64,000 nt of DNA, taken from Chloroflexi bacterium OHK40. Its GTDB lineage: Bacteria > Chloroflexota > Chloroflexia > Chloroflexales > Chloroflexaceae. Location: assembly GCA_004367505.1 (NCBI GenBank), contig SFCB01000179.1, forward strand, positions 1 to 64,000. Direction: 5' to 3'. Below are positions 31,254-39,539 of this stretch, in pieces. The notes under the pieces were generated by a model that was not told the DNA's origin, made no database searches, and saw only the letters and a program-made list of their open reading frames with translations. The position numbers and the translations under genes were made by a program. The stretch's first letter is position 1, and every line of letters begins with the position of its first letter.

Positions 31254-31487
31254 GCTGTGGTGTGCCACTGTAGTCTGTCGAGGGCTGCCCGGCACTCGGG
31301 CCCTGATCTCGCCGACACTCTTTATCGGCGAGATCAAGCCGGGACTGAGTCGTGCCTGCGGCCAGTAGTCCACGCCGGATGTTTGTTTCCAGATGTTGCT
31401 ATCCCACAGCGCACTGCCTGTGCCGCGCGCTGGCGCGGTTGCGCTTACCCAAGGTTCTCGGGGGCAGAGCACACAGGAAGCGTGCTG

Positions 31488-31940
31488 ATGTCGAGCGAGC
31501 AGCCTGTATCCCAGAGCGAGTTTATCGCCTCGTTCAAGGGCTTCATGGACCATGTGGTGCGCCAGGCACCAGCGCCTGATGCGCTAATCTTCCTCCAGCG
31601 GCTCTGCACCCACTTCGGCCAGACCTCCACCCAACTGCCCCTGCCTGACCGCGAGTGTAGGCAGCGGCTGATAGAGCTGTACGCCTAGGGGCTCGCGCTG
31701 CAGCTTGCCGACACCGATCGCCTGCTCGACCAGACGGAGGGCGTGCGTGCGGCCTTCATCAGCGAGTTGCTGCGCAAGGCGGCGCTGTTCGCCGCGGATA
31801 GGCGGGCGGATCTCGTCGTGGAGGACTAGCACCTGCATGAGGCGTTGCACGAGTTGGTTGTGGAGGGCGGGGCGCTCACCCGCCAGTTGATCGGGGCGGG
31901 TGGCGTAGCGGAGCCCAGCAACCGCGGGGATGGCTGTTAG
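31488..31940 (+). pseudogene. AAA+ ATPase gene with its ATPase core deleted and two nonsense codons
   Basis: The ATG at 31488 has an AGGAAG site. One frame then gives SQSEFIASFKGFMDHVVRQAP, an N-terminus typical of certain FtsH/SpoVK-like AAA+ proteins. This runs straight into LPLPDRECRQRLIELYA, a TAG stop at 31686-31688, LLDQTEGVRAAFISELLRKA, a second TAG, and LHELVVEGGALTRQLIGAG. The last parts are the lid and C-terminal helices that normally follow the AAA+ core. Walker A, Walker B and arginine finger (roughly 200 residues) are absent, while N- and C-terminal parts remain in the same frame. This fits an internal deletion followed by nonsense decay. Confidence 0.7.
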
Positions 31941-31979
31941 CCGAGGCAGCGCATTGTTTCGGCGGCTCTCTGGCTATGC

Positions 31980-32003
31980 TATACTGTTCTCTATCCGTGA
32001 ACA
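31980..32003 (+). promoter_or_regulatory. dpdG-like promoter with island operator site 4
   Basis: TGCTATACT (TATACT at 31980-31985) is followed directly by TGTTCTC-TATCC-GTGAACA at 31985-32003, an imperfect copy of the GTTCTC-N5-GAGAAC operator. The operator overlaps the expected transcription start, a repressor-like position. A ribosome site CAGGAG lies just after it, before the ATG at 32013. Confidence 0.65.
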
Positions 32004-32012
32004 GGAGCGTAG

Positions 32013-32816
32013 ATGAGTGCCACGCCCTCCGGTCGGCTGCTGATCAGCCACATCACCCTGCGCGGCCCCGAGCTCGCCCAGGTATATGCGCACATCGCGG
32101 CGCGCCCGGAGTTGAGCGCCGAGGATCTCCGCCTACACTTCTGCCCCAGCGCCGCAGGCTCGTCGCCGTTCGAGCTCGCGGACGCGCCGCTGCGCGAGGC
32201 GCTCAGCTTCCTCAGCCTCGCCGGGCTGGTCGAGGCGCGCGGCCGGCAGCGGCGCTACACCGCCTCGCCGCTGCTCCCCGGCGCCCCCTTCCCGCTCCTG
32301 CTCCTCCATCATCTCCGCGCCCACCCCGAGGAGCGCCAGCGCGCGATCAGCCTCGTCCACCAGTCGCTTGTCGCCAACGACGCCCTCACGACAACCGTGG
32401 CGACGCTCCGCGACCAACTCGAGCGCGGGCCGTACCGTGACCTCTTCGCCTGGACCGGCGAGAAGGTGACGCTCTGGGCGCACCTTGCGAGCTACCTCGG
32501 CCTCATCCGGTGCATCGAGCGTTCAGCCGAACTGCTCGTCGTCCCATCGCTCGAGCTCACGCTTGCCGCACTCACCTGGGCGACGCTGAAGCTCGGGAGC
32601 GACAGTTCGCTCGATGCTGCCCTACGCCGCATCGACGCGGACCTCTTCGCCTGCTTCACCGCCCGCAGGCGCGTCCACCGCGGCCTCGCGCAGACGCTCC
32701 TGGCCCTGGAACGCGTGGAGAGGCTCCGCCTCTCCCACAGCGCGGACGCCGCCCGCTCCCTGCTGCTCGGCGAGCGCCGCGTGAGCGACCTGGCGCTGCT
32801 CGTGGAAGTGAGCTAA
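32013..32816 (+). CDS. dpdG: winged-helix-like protein, DpdG-like
   Basis: 267 residues. The first 80 residues look like a winged helix (REALSFLSLAGLVEARGRQRRYTAS), followed by all-helical repeats. No catalytic motif. It is followed 13 bp later by a large P-loop ATPase gene and then a small protein gene, the same order as dpdG-dpdH-dpdI in known dpd islands. DpdG is reported to matter for the restriction phenotype but its activity is unknown. Name is by gene order. Its promoter contains operator site 4. ATG 32013 follows AGGAG at 7 bp. Confidence 0.6.
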   Translation: MSATPSGRLLISHITLRGPELAQVYAHIAARPELSAEDLRLHFCPSAAGSSPFELADAPLREALSFLSLAGLVEARGRQRRYTASPLLPGAPFPLLLLHHLRAHPEERQRAISLVHQSLVANDALTTTVATLRDQLERGPYRDLFAWTGEKVTLWAHLASYLGLIRCIERSAELLVVPSLELTLAALTWATLKLGSDSSLDAALRRIDADLFACFTARRRVHRGLAQTLLALERVERLRLSHSADAARSLLLGERRVSDLALLVEVS

Positions 32817-32829
32817 AGGGGCCTAACAA

Positions 32830-35649
32830 ATGCCGTACCCTGTCGCCTGGGACGTCGAGGCCGTCCGCTCGGTGCTCACGACGGAGAGCCGCCAGAAGGC
32901 CCGCGAGCTCTTCATGCGGACGCACCGCCCGTTCCGGCGGATCCGCGTGGACTTCTGCAAGGAGGCCGAGCTGGGAGGCGGCTTCATCGGCGAGGAGGAT
33001 GTCTACGCGCTGATCGCCGGTGGGCCGCTGGAGGCTGACAACCGGCTCTTCCTCGTCATCGGCGAGGCCGGCGCGGGCAAGAGCGAGCTGTGCCAGTGGC
33101 TCGAATACCGGGCCGACCCCGCCCGGCGCCTCGCCATCTACGTGCCCCGCAGCATGACCAGCGCCGCCCACGTGGCCGCCCTCCTGCGCCGCGCCCTCGG
33201 CGTTGCCGGCACGCCTGTGCTGCGCCGCACGCCGGTGGCGACCCAGGCCCGGCATATCGCCCTGACGGCGACCGTGCTGCTCTACGAGCAGGGCGACCCC
33301 GCCCTGTCGCCGACAGGGGCATGGGAGGCGCTCCTCGACAGTCAAGCCACGCGCGCCGCCATCGCGGAGCACCTCGCCGCGGCGGCGAGAGGGGACACGC
33401 GCCACGAGTTGCTCGCGGGCTTCGAAATCCTCGGGCCGAAGCCGTCGCTGGATTCCTACGCCCTCGCTGTGGGCTGGCCCGCCCTGCGGCGCCTCGTCGC
33501 CCAGGCGATGGAACAGGCACTCTGGCTCGGCGACCTGCGCGAGACCCTGCGCCAGATCTCCGAGGCGGCCTTGGCCAGCGGCGTTCGTCCGCTGCTGCTG
33601 CTAGAGGACATCACCGCCTTCCGCATCCTCGGCGACCGGCTCCTCGACTACCTCCTGGACCTGACGAGCGGGCACTTCGACGCGGTGATCGGCGCGACGA
33701 CCGGCTTCGAGCGGACGCAGATGGCGGGCGTCACCCTCGCCGGCGACCTGACCCACATCCACCACCGCCTGCGCGCCCGCCTCGTGCTCACCGACGACCA
33801 GGGTCGCGCCTACGGCCTCGACGACGATCTGATCGACCTGACCCGCGGCTATCTCTCCGCCATCCGGGGTGATCGCTCCCTGCCACCGGAGGTCTCCGCC
33901 TGCGACGGCGCCTTCGGCGACGGCCTCTACCCCTTCACTGAGACCGCGCTCCACCGCGCCCTGACCGCGCTCCACGAGGAGGGCAGCCCGCGCCAGACCC
34001 CGCGCCTCTTCCTCGAGCACGTGCTCGGCGCCGCGCTGCTCTCGGCCGAGTTGCCGCCCGTAGCCCTCGATCGCTCCGCCTACCTGGTTTCTCCCCCGGC
34101 TCTCTTCAGGCCGGACGATGTTCCCGAACCGTCGCTGCGCAGCCTGCTCCGCTGGTACGGCCATATCAGTGATGACTCGGTGACGCTTGACCGGCGAATC
34201 GCAGAGGTATGGGGCGTCCCCGTGCCACCCGAACTGCAAAGCGACGGGGTGATCCGTGTGGCCCGGGCCTACGTTGCCCCCTCGGTCGGCGCGTCCGTTC
34301 CCTCCGCACCAGACTGGCAGCAGGAACTGCGGGAGCTCCAGGGCTGGCTCGACCGCGGGGGCCTCTACCCGAGCCGCGAGACGCTCAAGCGGGGGGTCGA
34401 GCGCGCGCTCTTCGCGCTGGGCGACCCGCGGGTGCTGGCGAGCCCCGACTCGCTCTCGGTGAGCCGGGCCGAGCTGATCTACGCCCGAGGCGACGAGCGG
34501 ATCCCGGTCGCTCTGGCCAGGGGCAGCGGCGACCAGCCGGTGAGCCATGCGTCGCCCAAGGTGGTGGTGCGCGGCTACCCTGAGGAGCGGGGCATCCTCG
34601 AGGAGCTCGCCTACCTGGCGCTCAGCGGCGCGGAGCTCGGGCAGATCTGCCAGAATCTCGCGCTCACGCTTGAGTGGGCGGGCCGCCACTTCGACGCCTA
34701 CCAGGCTCATATCCGCGGGCTCCTCGCCGAGCAGCTTGGAGGCCTCACAGCGGAGCACCTGATCCTCGCCGCCTGGCGTCTGCTCTCGGCGCTGCGGGGC
34801 GAGCCGGTATCCGGCCCGCCCGACCTGCGGGCCGACCCCGACGCCGTAGCTTCCTACGCCGCACGCTCGCCCTGGTCAGAGACAGACCACTGGTCCTGTC
34901 ACACAGCCGGCGCCGAGTTGATGGCCTGCCGCGAGACCTTCCGGCGGCTCTATATCGGCTCGTTCACGTTGCGCGACACCCTCCTCGACCGGGCGCGGCT
35001 GGACCGCGCGCTCGCAGACTTCGACCCGGACCGGGCGGTGGCCACCCTTTCTGAGCTACCCCTCGCGTCGCTCCGCTCGGCGCCGTTCCGCGTGCGCCCG
35101 ACCGGGGAGCGCCTCTACGGCCTGCTCGTCCCGCTCCAGCGCTACGCTATCGCCCTTCGCCGGGCCGACGTGGCTACCTGGCTGCGGCGCGACGTCAGCG
35201 ATCTCACGGCCCGGGCCCGCCACCTCGACGCCCAGCTAGGCCTGGACCTCGCCGAGCTCCGCCGGCAGCTTGGCGCCCTACGCTGGCGCTGCGGCGAGGT
35301 GGGGGCCGTCTGGCGCGAGGGCTGGGACGCGGCCGTTGAGCTCCTGGCGGGGATTACGCCTGAGGAGTTGCACGCGCTCCGCGATACTGTCGCGGCGGCG
35401 CTCGGCGCGGCCCGCGAGGCCGGCGAGCGCGATGTGTGGGCCTATCAGCGCTTCCGGCACGCCGCTCGGCCGGCGCTGGAGAGCCCGTACTGGGCCGCCG
35501 TCGGCGCTGTAGGTGCGATCCAAGCCGAGTTGTTGCGCGCCGCCAGGGCTCGCTACAGGGCGGTAGGCAAATCGATCACAGGGACGGCCGCCTACCGGGC
35601 GCTGCTGCGGAGCGTCCGCGCGATCTACGGGGAGCTGGGCGATGGATGA
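32830..35649 (+). CDS. dpdH: large P-loop ATPase, DpdH-like
   Basis: 939 residues. A Walker A motif VIGEAGAGKSELCQWLEY lies at about residues 77-94, and a Walker-B-like LLLLEDITAF near 257 (Asp/Glu pair after four Leu). About 85-300 would be a STAND/AAA-like NTPase domain. The remaining 600 residues are helical and without recognised motif. It probably couples ATP use to DNA sensing or translocation in the restriction arm; this is inferred from dpd context. Its stop overlaps the next start by 8 bp. The dpdH name rests on order and size (large ATPase between a 267-residue and a 133-residue gene). Confidence 0.65.
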   Translation: MPYPVAWDVEAVRSVLTTESRQKARELFMRTHRPFRRIRVDFCKEAELGGGFIGEEDVYALIAGGPLEADNRLFLVIGEAGAGKSELCQWLEYRADPARRLAIYVPRSMTSAAHVAALLRRALGVAGTPVLRRTPVATQARHIALTATVLLYEQGDPALSPTGAWEALLDSQATRAAIAEHLAAAARGDTRHELLAGFEILGPKPSLDSYALAVGWPALRRLVAQAMEQALWLGDLRETLRQISEAALASGVRPLLLLEDITAFRILGDRLLDYLLDLTSGHFDAVIGATTGFERTQMAGVTLAGDLTHIHHRLRARLVLTDDQGRAYGLDDDLIDLTRGYLSAIRGDRSLPPEVSACDGAFGDGLYPFTETALHRALTALHEEGSPRQTPRLFLEHVLGAALLSAELPPVALDRSAYLVSPPALFRPDDVPEPSLRSLLRWYGHISDDSVTLDRRIAEVWGVPVPPELQSDGVIRVARAYVAPSVGASVPSAPDWQQELRELQGWLDRGGLYPSRETLKRGVERALFALGDPRVLASPDSLSVSRAELIYARGDERIPVALARGSGDQPVSHASPKVVVRGYPEERGILEELAYLALSGAELGQICQNLALTLEWAGRHFDAYQAHIRGLLAEQLGGLTAEHLILAAWRLLSALRGEPVSGPPDLRADPDAVASYAARSPWSETDHWSCHTAGAELMACRETFRRLYIGSFTLRDTLLDRARLDRALADFDPDRAVATLSELPLASLRSAPFRVRPTGERLYGLLVPLQRYAIALRRADVATWLRRDVSDLTARARHLDAQLGLDLAELRRQLGALRWRCGEVGAVWREGWDAAVELLAGITPEELHALRDTVAAALGAAREAGERDVWAYQRFRHAARPALESPYWAAVGAVGAIQAELLRAARARYRAVGKSITGTAAYRALLRSVRAIYGELGDG

Positions 35650-36043
35650 ACGCGCGTTGACGGAGGCCATTACCGGCACGCTGAGGGATGTCGCGGCGCT
35701 GGAGGAGTTGGACCGAGTGGGGCGGGCCTATGCCGAGGTGCAGGGGCGCCTCGCCTTCCTGAACGACCTCGCGCGGCGCCTGGAGGCCGAGCTCGGCGCG
35801 CTGAGGGCGGAGGCTGTCGGCGACGAGGCCGCCGAGGAGGTGTGGCGGCTGACGCAGCAGGAATTGCGCATCAGGGCGCCTTCCGGCCTCCGCGCTCCGG
35901 CGACGGCGCTGGTCGCCGGTGGCGTTGACCTGCTCAGGCTGGTGGAGTATACTGGCGCGGCCATCGCCCTTGTCCAGGAGCGTCGCGCCCAGCTTCGCGC
36001 CTCGCCGCACGGCTTGGCCGGGGCTCAGCGGGGGCAGAGCTAG
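35642..36043 (+). CDS. dpdI: small coiled-coil protein, DpdI-like
   Basis: 133 residues, mainly helical, with heptad-like stretches (GRLAFLNDLARRLEAELGALRAEAVG). It overlaps the end of the ATPase gene by 8 bp, so it is coupled to it. No motif for catalysis. By order it matches dpdI, a small gene of the restriction part of dpd clusters. It is convergent with the dpdA-like gene at 36076-36978, with only 32 bp between. Confidence 0.55.
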   Translation: MDERALTEAITGTLRDVAALEELDRVGRAYAEVQGRLAFLNDLARRLEAELGALRAEAVGDEAAEEVWRLTQQELRIRAPSGLRAPATALVAGGVDLLRLVEYTGAAIALVQERRAQLRASPHGLAGAQRGQS

Positions 36044-36075
36044 CGACCGTACCAGTCGACGTCGCACACTCGGGA

Positions 36076-36978
36076 CTATGGGGCCCGGGCCTCGTGGAGG
36101 CAACGTCGGAGGTGATAGTAGTTGTGAACGGCTCGCAGGTTCACGGCCGCCTTGCCCTGCTGCTCCATCATCGCCCCCGGGCTCTCGCGGCAGACGGGGC
36201 AGTTGCAGGGGAGCGGCTCCTCGAGGATCTCGGCGAGCCCATAGCTCCGCCGCCACTCGCGGAAGTGCGGGCTTGGCAGCTTGTAGCGCCTGAAGGGGTC
36301 ACTGTAGATCAGGCCGCCGCTCGCCGCCTCCTTGATCGGCGTGCCTGAGTCGGCGGAGTCGACGCCGAGGCGGGCCAGCGAGGCGAGCACGGCCACCGAG
36401 CTGACGCCCAGGATGTGGAGTCGAGGGCCGACCGCCTCGAGGGCTGCCTCCACGCGGCGCAGCACCTCGTCGCGGGCCCCCGCCACCTTGGCGGCCAGGG
36501 AGCCCAGGGCGAATCGTTCATATCCCATATCGGCGAGCGCCTGCGCGACGTAGAAGACCTGCTCAACAGTGTGGCCCTGAATGACGCCAATAGGCTCGAC
36601 ATGATCCCTCAGACCGCCAGACTCCAGGTAGGTGATGAGCCAGTGCGCGTGGGCGAGGCTCTGCGCGGAGCGGCGCGCCGCCTCCTCGGGGCTGCGCACG
36701 CCGATCATCAGGACGTCCAGGTGGCAGATCGCCGCCGGTGCCCCCAGGCCCTCCAAGATCCGCAGCTGCTGCCGGAGCGCCTCTTCGGGAGAGGAGCCGC
36801 GCCCGGCCCGGTGGTGCTGGAACGCCCCGCTGTCGACGATCAGCTCCTCCGGCGGGCAGGGCCAGTCGCCGGCATGCCAGGTCTGGCTGACGTTCGGCGG
36901 GCTGACCAGGGCTCGAACCTCCGGCAGATACTGCTGGTAGACCGGGTCGCTGTGGGTCCACGAGACGAAGTACTTCAT
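36076..36978 (-). CDS. tRNA-guanine transglycosylase-like DNA-modifying enzyme (DpdA family, divergent paralogue)
   Basis: 300 residues of the TGT superfamily. Elements of the TIM-barrel active site are visible: DSGAFQHH near residue 50 (Asp of the first TGT catalytic pair), GVIQGHT, RFALGSLAAK, HILGVSS, then DSADSGTPIK (second catalytic Asp region), and a zinc site CNCPVCRESPG...NYYH. TGTs exchange guanine for a 7-deazaguanine base; DpdA relatives do this in DNA using preQ0. It is shorter and clearly different from the second DpdA-type enzyme at 37376, from which it is divergent across a 154-bp region with operator site 5. It could have different sequence specificity, or form a heteromer. 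Confidence 0.85.
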   Translation of the reverse strand: MKYFVSWTHSDPVYQQYLPEVRALVSPPNVSQTWHAGDWPCPPEELIVDSGAFQHHRAGRGSSPEEALRQQLRILEGLGAPAAICHLDVLMIGVRSPEEAARRSAQSLAHAHWLITYLESGGLRDHVEPIGVIQGHTVEQVFYVAQALADMGYERFALGSLAAKVAGARDEVLRRVEAALEAVGPRLHILGVSSVAVLASLARLGVDSADSGTPIKEAASGGLIYSDPFRRYKLPSPHFREWRRSYGLAEILEEPLPCNCPVCRESPGAMMEQQGKAAVNLRAVHNYYHLRRCLHEARAP

Positions 36979-37070
36979 GCCGGCACGTCAACCGCATGAG
37001 CGATTGCCGCAGAGACAGCTGGGCCACAGCAGCCCAGCCGCAGGCCGATGAGTGCAAGCTCGGCAGCCTG

Positions 37071-37100
37071 TTGGTTCGTTCTCACATAAAGAACTTTATA
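37071..37100 (+). promoter_or_regulatory. xre promoter with island operator site 5
   Basis: TTGGTT (37071-37076) and TTTATA (37095-37100), 18 bp apart, make a plausible promoter. The spacer between them holds CGTTCTC-ACATA-AAGAACT (37077-37095), an almost perfect copy of the island operator. This is a typical autorepression layout. The start codon of the XRE gene lies 32 bp downstream. The site also faces the divergent dpdA-like gene at 36978. Confidence 0.65.
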
Positions 37101-37132
37101 CCCGCTTGGGGCGCCGCCCGCAAGGGGGGGCT

Positions 37133-37372
37133 GTGATCAGCCGGCTAGGCAAGAAGGTGCGCTACCTGCGCGAGCGAGACGGCCTCAGCCAGAGCGAGTT
37201 GGCGCAGGCCCTCGGGCTCAGCGAGAGCTCGAAGGGGTTCATCAGTGAGATCGAGAGCGGCAAGAAGCTACCGCGTGCCGAGCTCCTGCTGCGGCTGGCC
37301 GACCTGTTCGGCGTGACCACCGACTACCTCCTGCGCGACGACCAAGGCGCTGATCAGGACGAGGCCAGTTGA
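37133..37372 (+). CDS. XRE-family helix-turn-helix regulator (controller-type)
   Basis: 79 residues if started at GTG 37133, which has AAGGGGGGG upstream; the longer frame back to 37052 would include its own promoter region. The protein is essentially one HTH domain: VRYLRERDGLSQSELAQALG, FISEIESGKKLPRAELLLRLADLF and TTDYLLRDD. Size and fold match controller (C) proteins of restriction-modification systems. Its gene begins an operon with dpdA and a glycosylase-like gene. It is the obvious candidate to bind the GTTCTC-N5-GAGAAC palindromes at five places in the island, including its own promoter. Confidence 0.85.
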   Translation: MISRLGKKVRYLRERDGLSQSELAQALGLSESSKGFISEIESGKKLPRAELLLRLADLFGVTTDYLLRDDQGADQDEAS

Positions 37373-37375
37373 GCT

Positions 37376-38593
37376 ATGACGATCCGCTACTTTATCCCCG
37401 ACTGGGACGACCGTGTAGACCCCGGCTACAATTTTCTCACCGATGAGCACTCGCACGGCCGCAACCCATACCGGGACGATCGCTACGCCCACGAGCTCTA
37501 CCCCGAGCCGCCCTACGACGGGGTGCTGCTCTCGCGCGCCGTGATCGACGACAGCCCGGCGAAGGGCGACGCGATCCTCGATGCCGGGTCGGTGCACCGT
37601 TACCTGAGGCTGCCGGCCGACCACCCGGTGATCGGCGACTGCGGTGCTTTCAGCTACTGGCAGGCCGAGGAGCCACCCTACCGGACCGACGAGATCCTCG
37701 AGTACTACCAGCGACTCGGCTTCGACATTGGCGTCTCGATCGACCACCTGATCTTTGCCGAGCTGGAGGACGAGAGACAGCGCCGGTGGGACATCACTCT
37801 CCAGAACGCCGAGGATTTCCTCGTGCAGCACCGCGCCGGCGGCTATACCTTCACCCCGATGGGCGTCGCCCAGGGATGGAACCCAGCCTCTTACGCTCGG
37901 GCCGCCAGGGCGCTCATACAGATGGGCTACACCCACATCGCCGCCGGGGGGCTGGTGCGGAGCCAGACTGCGGACGTGGTCGCGGTGCTTGCCGCGATCC
38001 AGGCGGAGCTGCGGCCGGGCACGCAGCTGCACCTCTTCGGCGTCAACCGCCCGGAGCAGATCGGCACCTTCGCGCAGCTTGGCGTGACCAGCTTCGACAG
38101 CGCATCGAGGCTGCGGCGGGCCTGGATGGATGGCCGGCGCAACTACTTCCTCGGCAACAGCGCCTATACGGCCATCCGCGTCCCGGAGGCGCGAGCCCTC
38201 GCCAAGAAGAAGGGTGTCGATGAGGCGACGGCTCTGCGTCTTGAGCGGGCGGCCCTGGGCGCCCTGCGCGCCTACGACGCCGAGGAGATTGGCCTAGACG
38301 AGACGCTGGGCGCGGTGCTCGCCTACGCCGCGCTCTTTGGCGAGATCAGCAAGAGCATTCGTCGCGACTACTACAGGACACTCGCCCAGCGGCCCTGGAC
38401 CTACTGCCCCTGTGAGATCTGCATCCGCATTGGCGTCGAGGTGGTGATCTTCCGCGGCAACAACCGCAACAGGCGGCGTGGCTTCCACAACACCTGGCAG
38501 CTCTACCGCCAGCTGCGCGGCGAGGCGCAGGAGCTCCCGCCCCCGCTCCCGGACGACGGGCAGGGCGCCGCGCAGTTCACCCTCAGTCTATGA
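37376..38593 (+). CDS. dpdA: DNA 7-deazaguanine transglycosylase DpdA
   Basis: 405 residues of the TGT superfamily in the longer DpdA form. Active-site segments: DCGAFSYWQ near residue 85 (catalytic Asp region), GVSIDHLIF, GVAQGWNP near 163, IAAGGLVRSQ, HLFGVNRPEQ, TSFDSASRLRRAW near 240 (second Asp), and a zinc site CPCEICIRIG...RRGFHN near 342-370. DpdA swaps guanine in DNA for preQ0, giving deoxy-preQ0. The ATG lies 3 bp after the XRE stop, so expression follows that of the regulator. The preQ0 source can be QueC, encoded at 46141 on the other strand. No DpdB is seen, which agrees with reports that DpdB is dispensable in some clusters. Confidence 0.9.
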   Translation: MTIRYFIPDWDDRVDPGYNFLTDEHSHGRNPYRDDRYAHELYPEPPYDGVLLSRAVIDDSPAKGDAILDAGSVHRYLRLPADHPVIGDCGAFSYWQAEEPPYRTDEILEYYQRLGFDIGVSIDHLIFAELEDERQRRWDITLQNAEDFLVQHRAGGYTFTPMGVAQGWNPASYARAARALIQMGYTHIAAGGLVRSQTADVVAVLAAIQAELRPGTQLHLFGVNRPEQIGTFAQLGVTSFDSASRLRRAWMDGRRNYFLGNSAYTAIRVPEARALAKKKGVDEATALRLERAALGALRAYDAEEIGLDETLGAVLAYAALFGEISKSIRRDYYRTLAQRPWTYCPCEICIRIGVEVVIFRGNNRNRRRGFHNTWQLYRQLRGEAQELPPPLPDDGQGAAQFTLSL

Positions 38594-38596
38594 GCG

Positions 38597-39357
38597 GTGC
38601 TACCGCTCATTCTCGCCGCGGCGATCTGCCGTGCCCTGGATGAGGCCTACGGTCAGCCAGACCTCGGCAACCACGCCGACCCGGCGGATGAGCTGATCTA
38701 CATCCTGCTCTCGACGATGACGACCGAGACCAACTGCCAGCGTAGCTACGCCGCCCTGCGCACGGCGCTGCGCACCTGGGACGCGGTGCTGGTGCCGCCG
38801 GTTGAGCAGGTCGAGGCGGCGATCGCCGGCGGCGGGCTGGCGCCGCCGAAGACGTGGCTGATCCAGGAGTTCCTGTGCCGGCTGCGGTGCGACTGGGGCA
38901 GATTCGACCTCGACTTCATGCGGGCGTGGGCCGCGGGGGACCTGCGCCGTTACCTCACCACACTGCCGGCATCGGCTACAAGGCGGCCACGTGCATCATC
39001 GCCACCACGCTGCCGGGCATCGGCTACAAGGCGGCCACGTGCGTCATCGCCTACAGCTTCGGGCGGAACATCTGCCCCGTGGCCACTCACACCTACCGGG
39101 TGGCTGTGCGCCTCGGCCTTATCCTGCTCGAGACGCCGGCGCTTGGGCGCAAGGTTCACCTGGCCATCGAGATGGCGCTGACCCAGGGCGAGCGGCTGGG
39201 CTTCCACATCAACGCGATGGCCCATGGGCGCTGCTTGTGCTCCGTCGAGCGGCCCGTGTGTGATGGCTGCCCGGTGGCCGAGCACTGCGTCGCGCCCGAG
39301 CGGGGGCGGTACAGCCGGCAAGGTGGCGAGGGCGCGGACCTCGGCGGGGTTGGGTAG
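38597..39357 (+). pseudogene. endonuclease III-like HhH-GPD glycosylase gene, frameshifted
   Basis: The GTG at 38597 lies 3 bp after the dpdA stop. The N-terminal half (DELIYILLSTMTTETNCQRSY) and C-terminal half lie in different frames. They meet at a tandem duplication (38960-39054), the first copy of which has lost one G. Restored, it would read TLPGIGYKAATC twice, the helix-hairpin-helix with the catalytic-type Lys. The C-terminus carries a perfect C-X6-C-X2-C-X5-C [4Fe-4S] loop. The catalytic Asp of the family (VDTH) is replaced by Ala (PVATHTYRVAV). Originally a base-excision enzyme tied to the DpdA operon; now broken, unless the frameshift is a sequencing error. Confidence 0.75.
38960..39054 (+). 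repeat. 47/48-bp tandem duplication over the HhH motif
   Basis: Copy 1 (38960-39006, 47 bp) and copy 2 (39007-39054, 48 bp) differ at a few bases and by one missing G in CTGCCGG(G)CATCGG. The length difference causes the frame change in the glycosylase-like gene. Confidence 0.85.
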
Positions 39358-39473
39358 CGCCGCGTGGCGTACGCCGCCATGCCGTGCGCAAGGCAATTGG
39401 CGCCTACCGAGCGATCGTCGCAGTGCGTGCTATGGCTACAATGAGGGCGCACGCTCGTGGGCCGGTTTCGGGA

Positions 39474-39527
39474 TTGACAACCCTTTGGGTAGAGGGTACT
39501 ATAGTGAATGAATCGTTCATTCACTAT
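39474..39527 (+). promoter_or_regulatory. tetR promoter with 12-bp-arm palindromic operator
   Basis: TTGACA (39474-39479) and TACTAT (39497-39502) with a 17-bp spacer form a strong promoter. ATAGTGAATGAA-TCG-TTCATTCACTAT (39501-39527) is a perfect inverted repeat overlapping the -10 and start site. TGAATGAA-type half sites are typical of TetR operators. The palindrome ends 12 bp before the tetR start codon, so autorepression is expected. Confidence 0.85.
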
Positions 39528-39539
39528 GAGGATGCCGCC

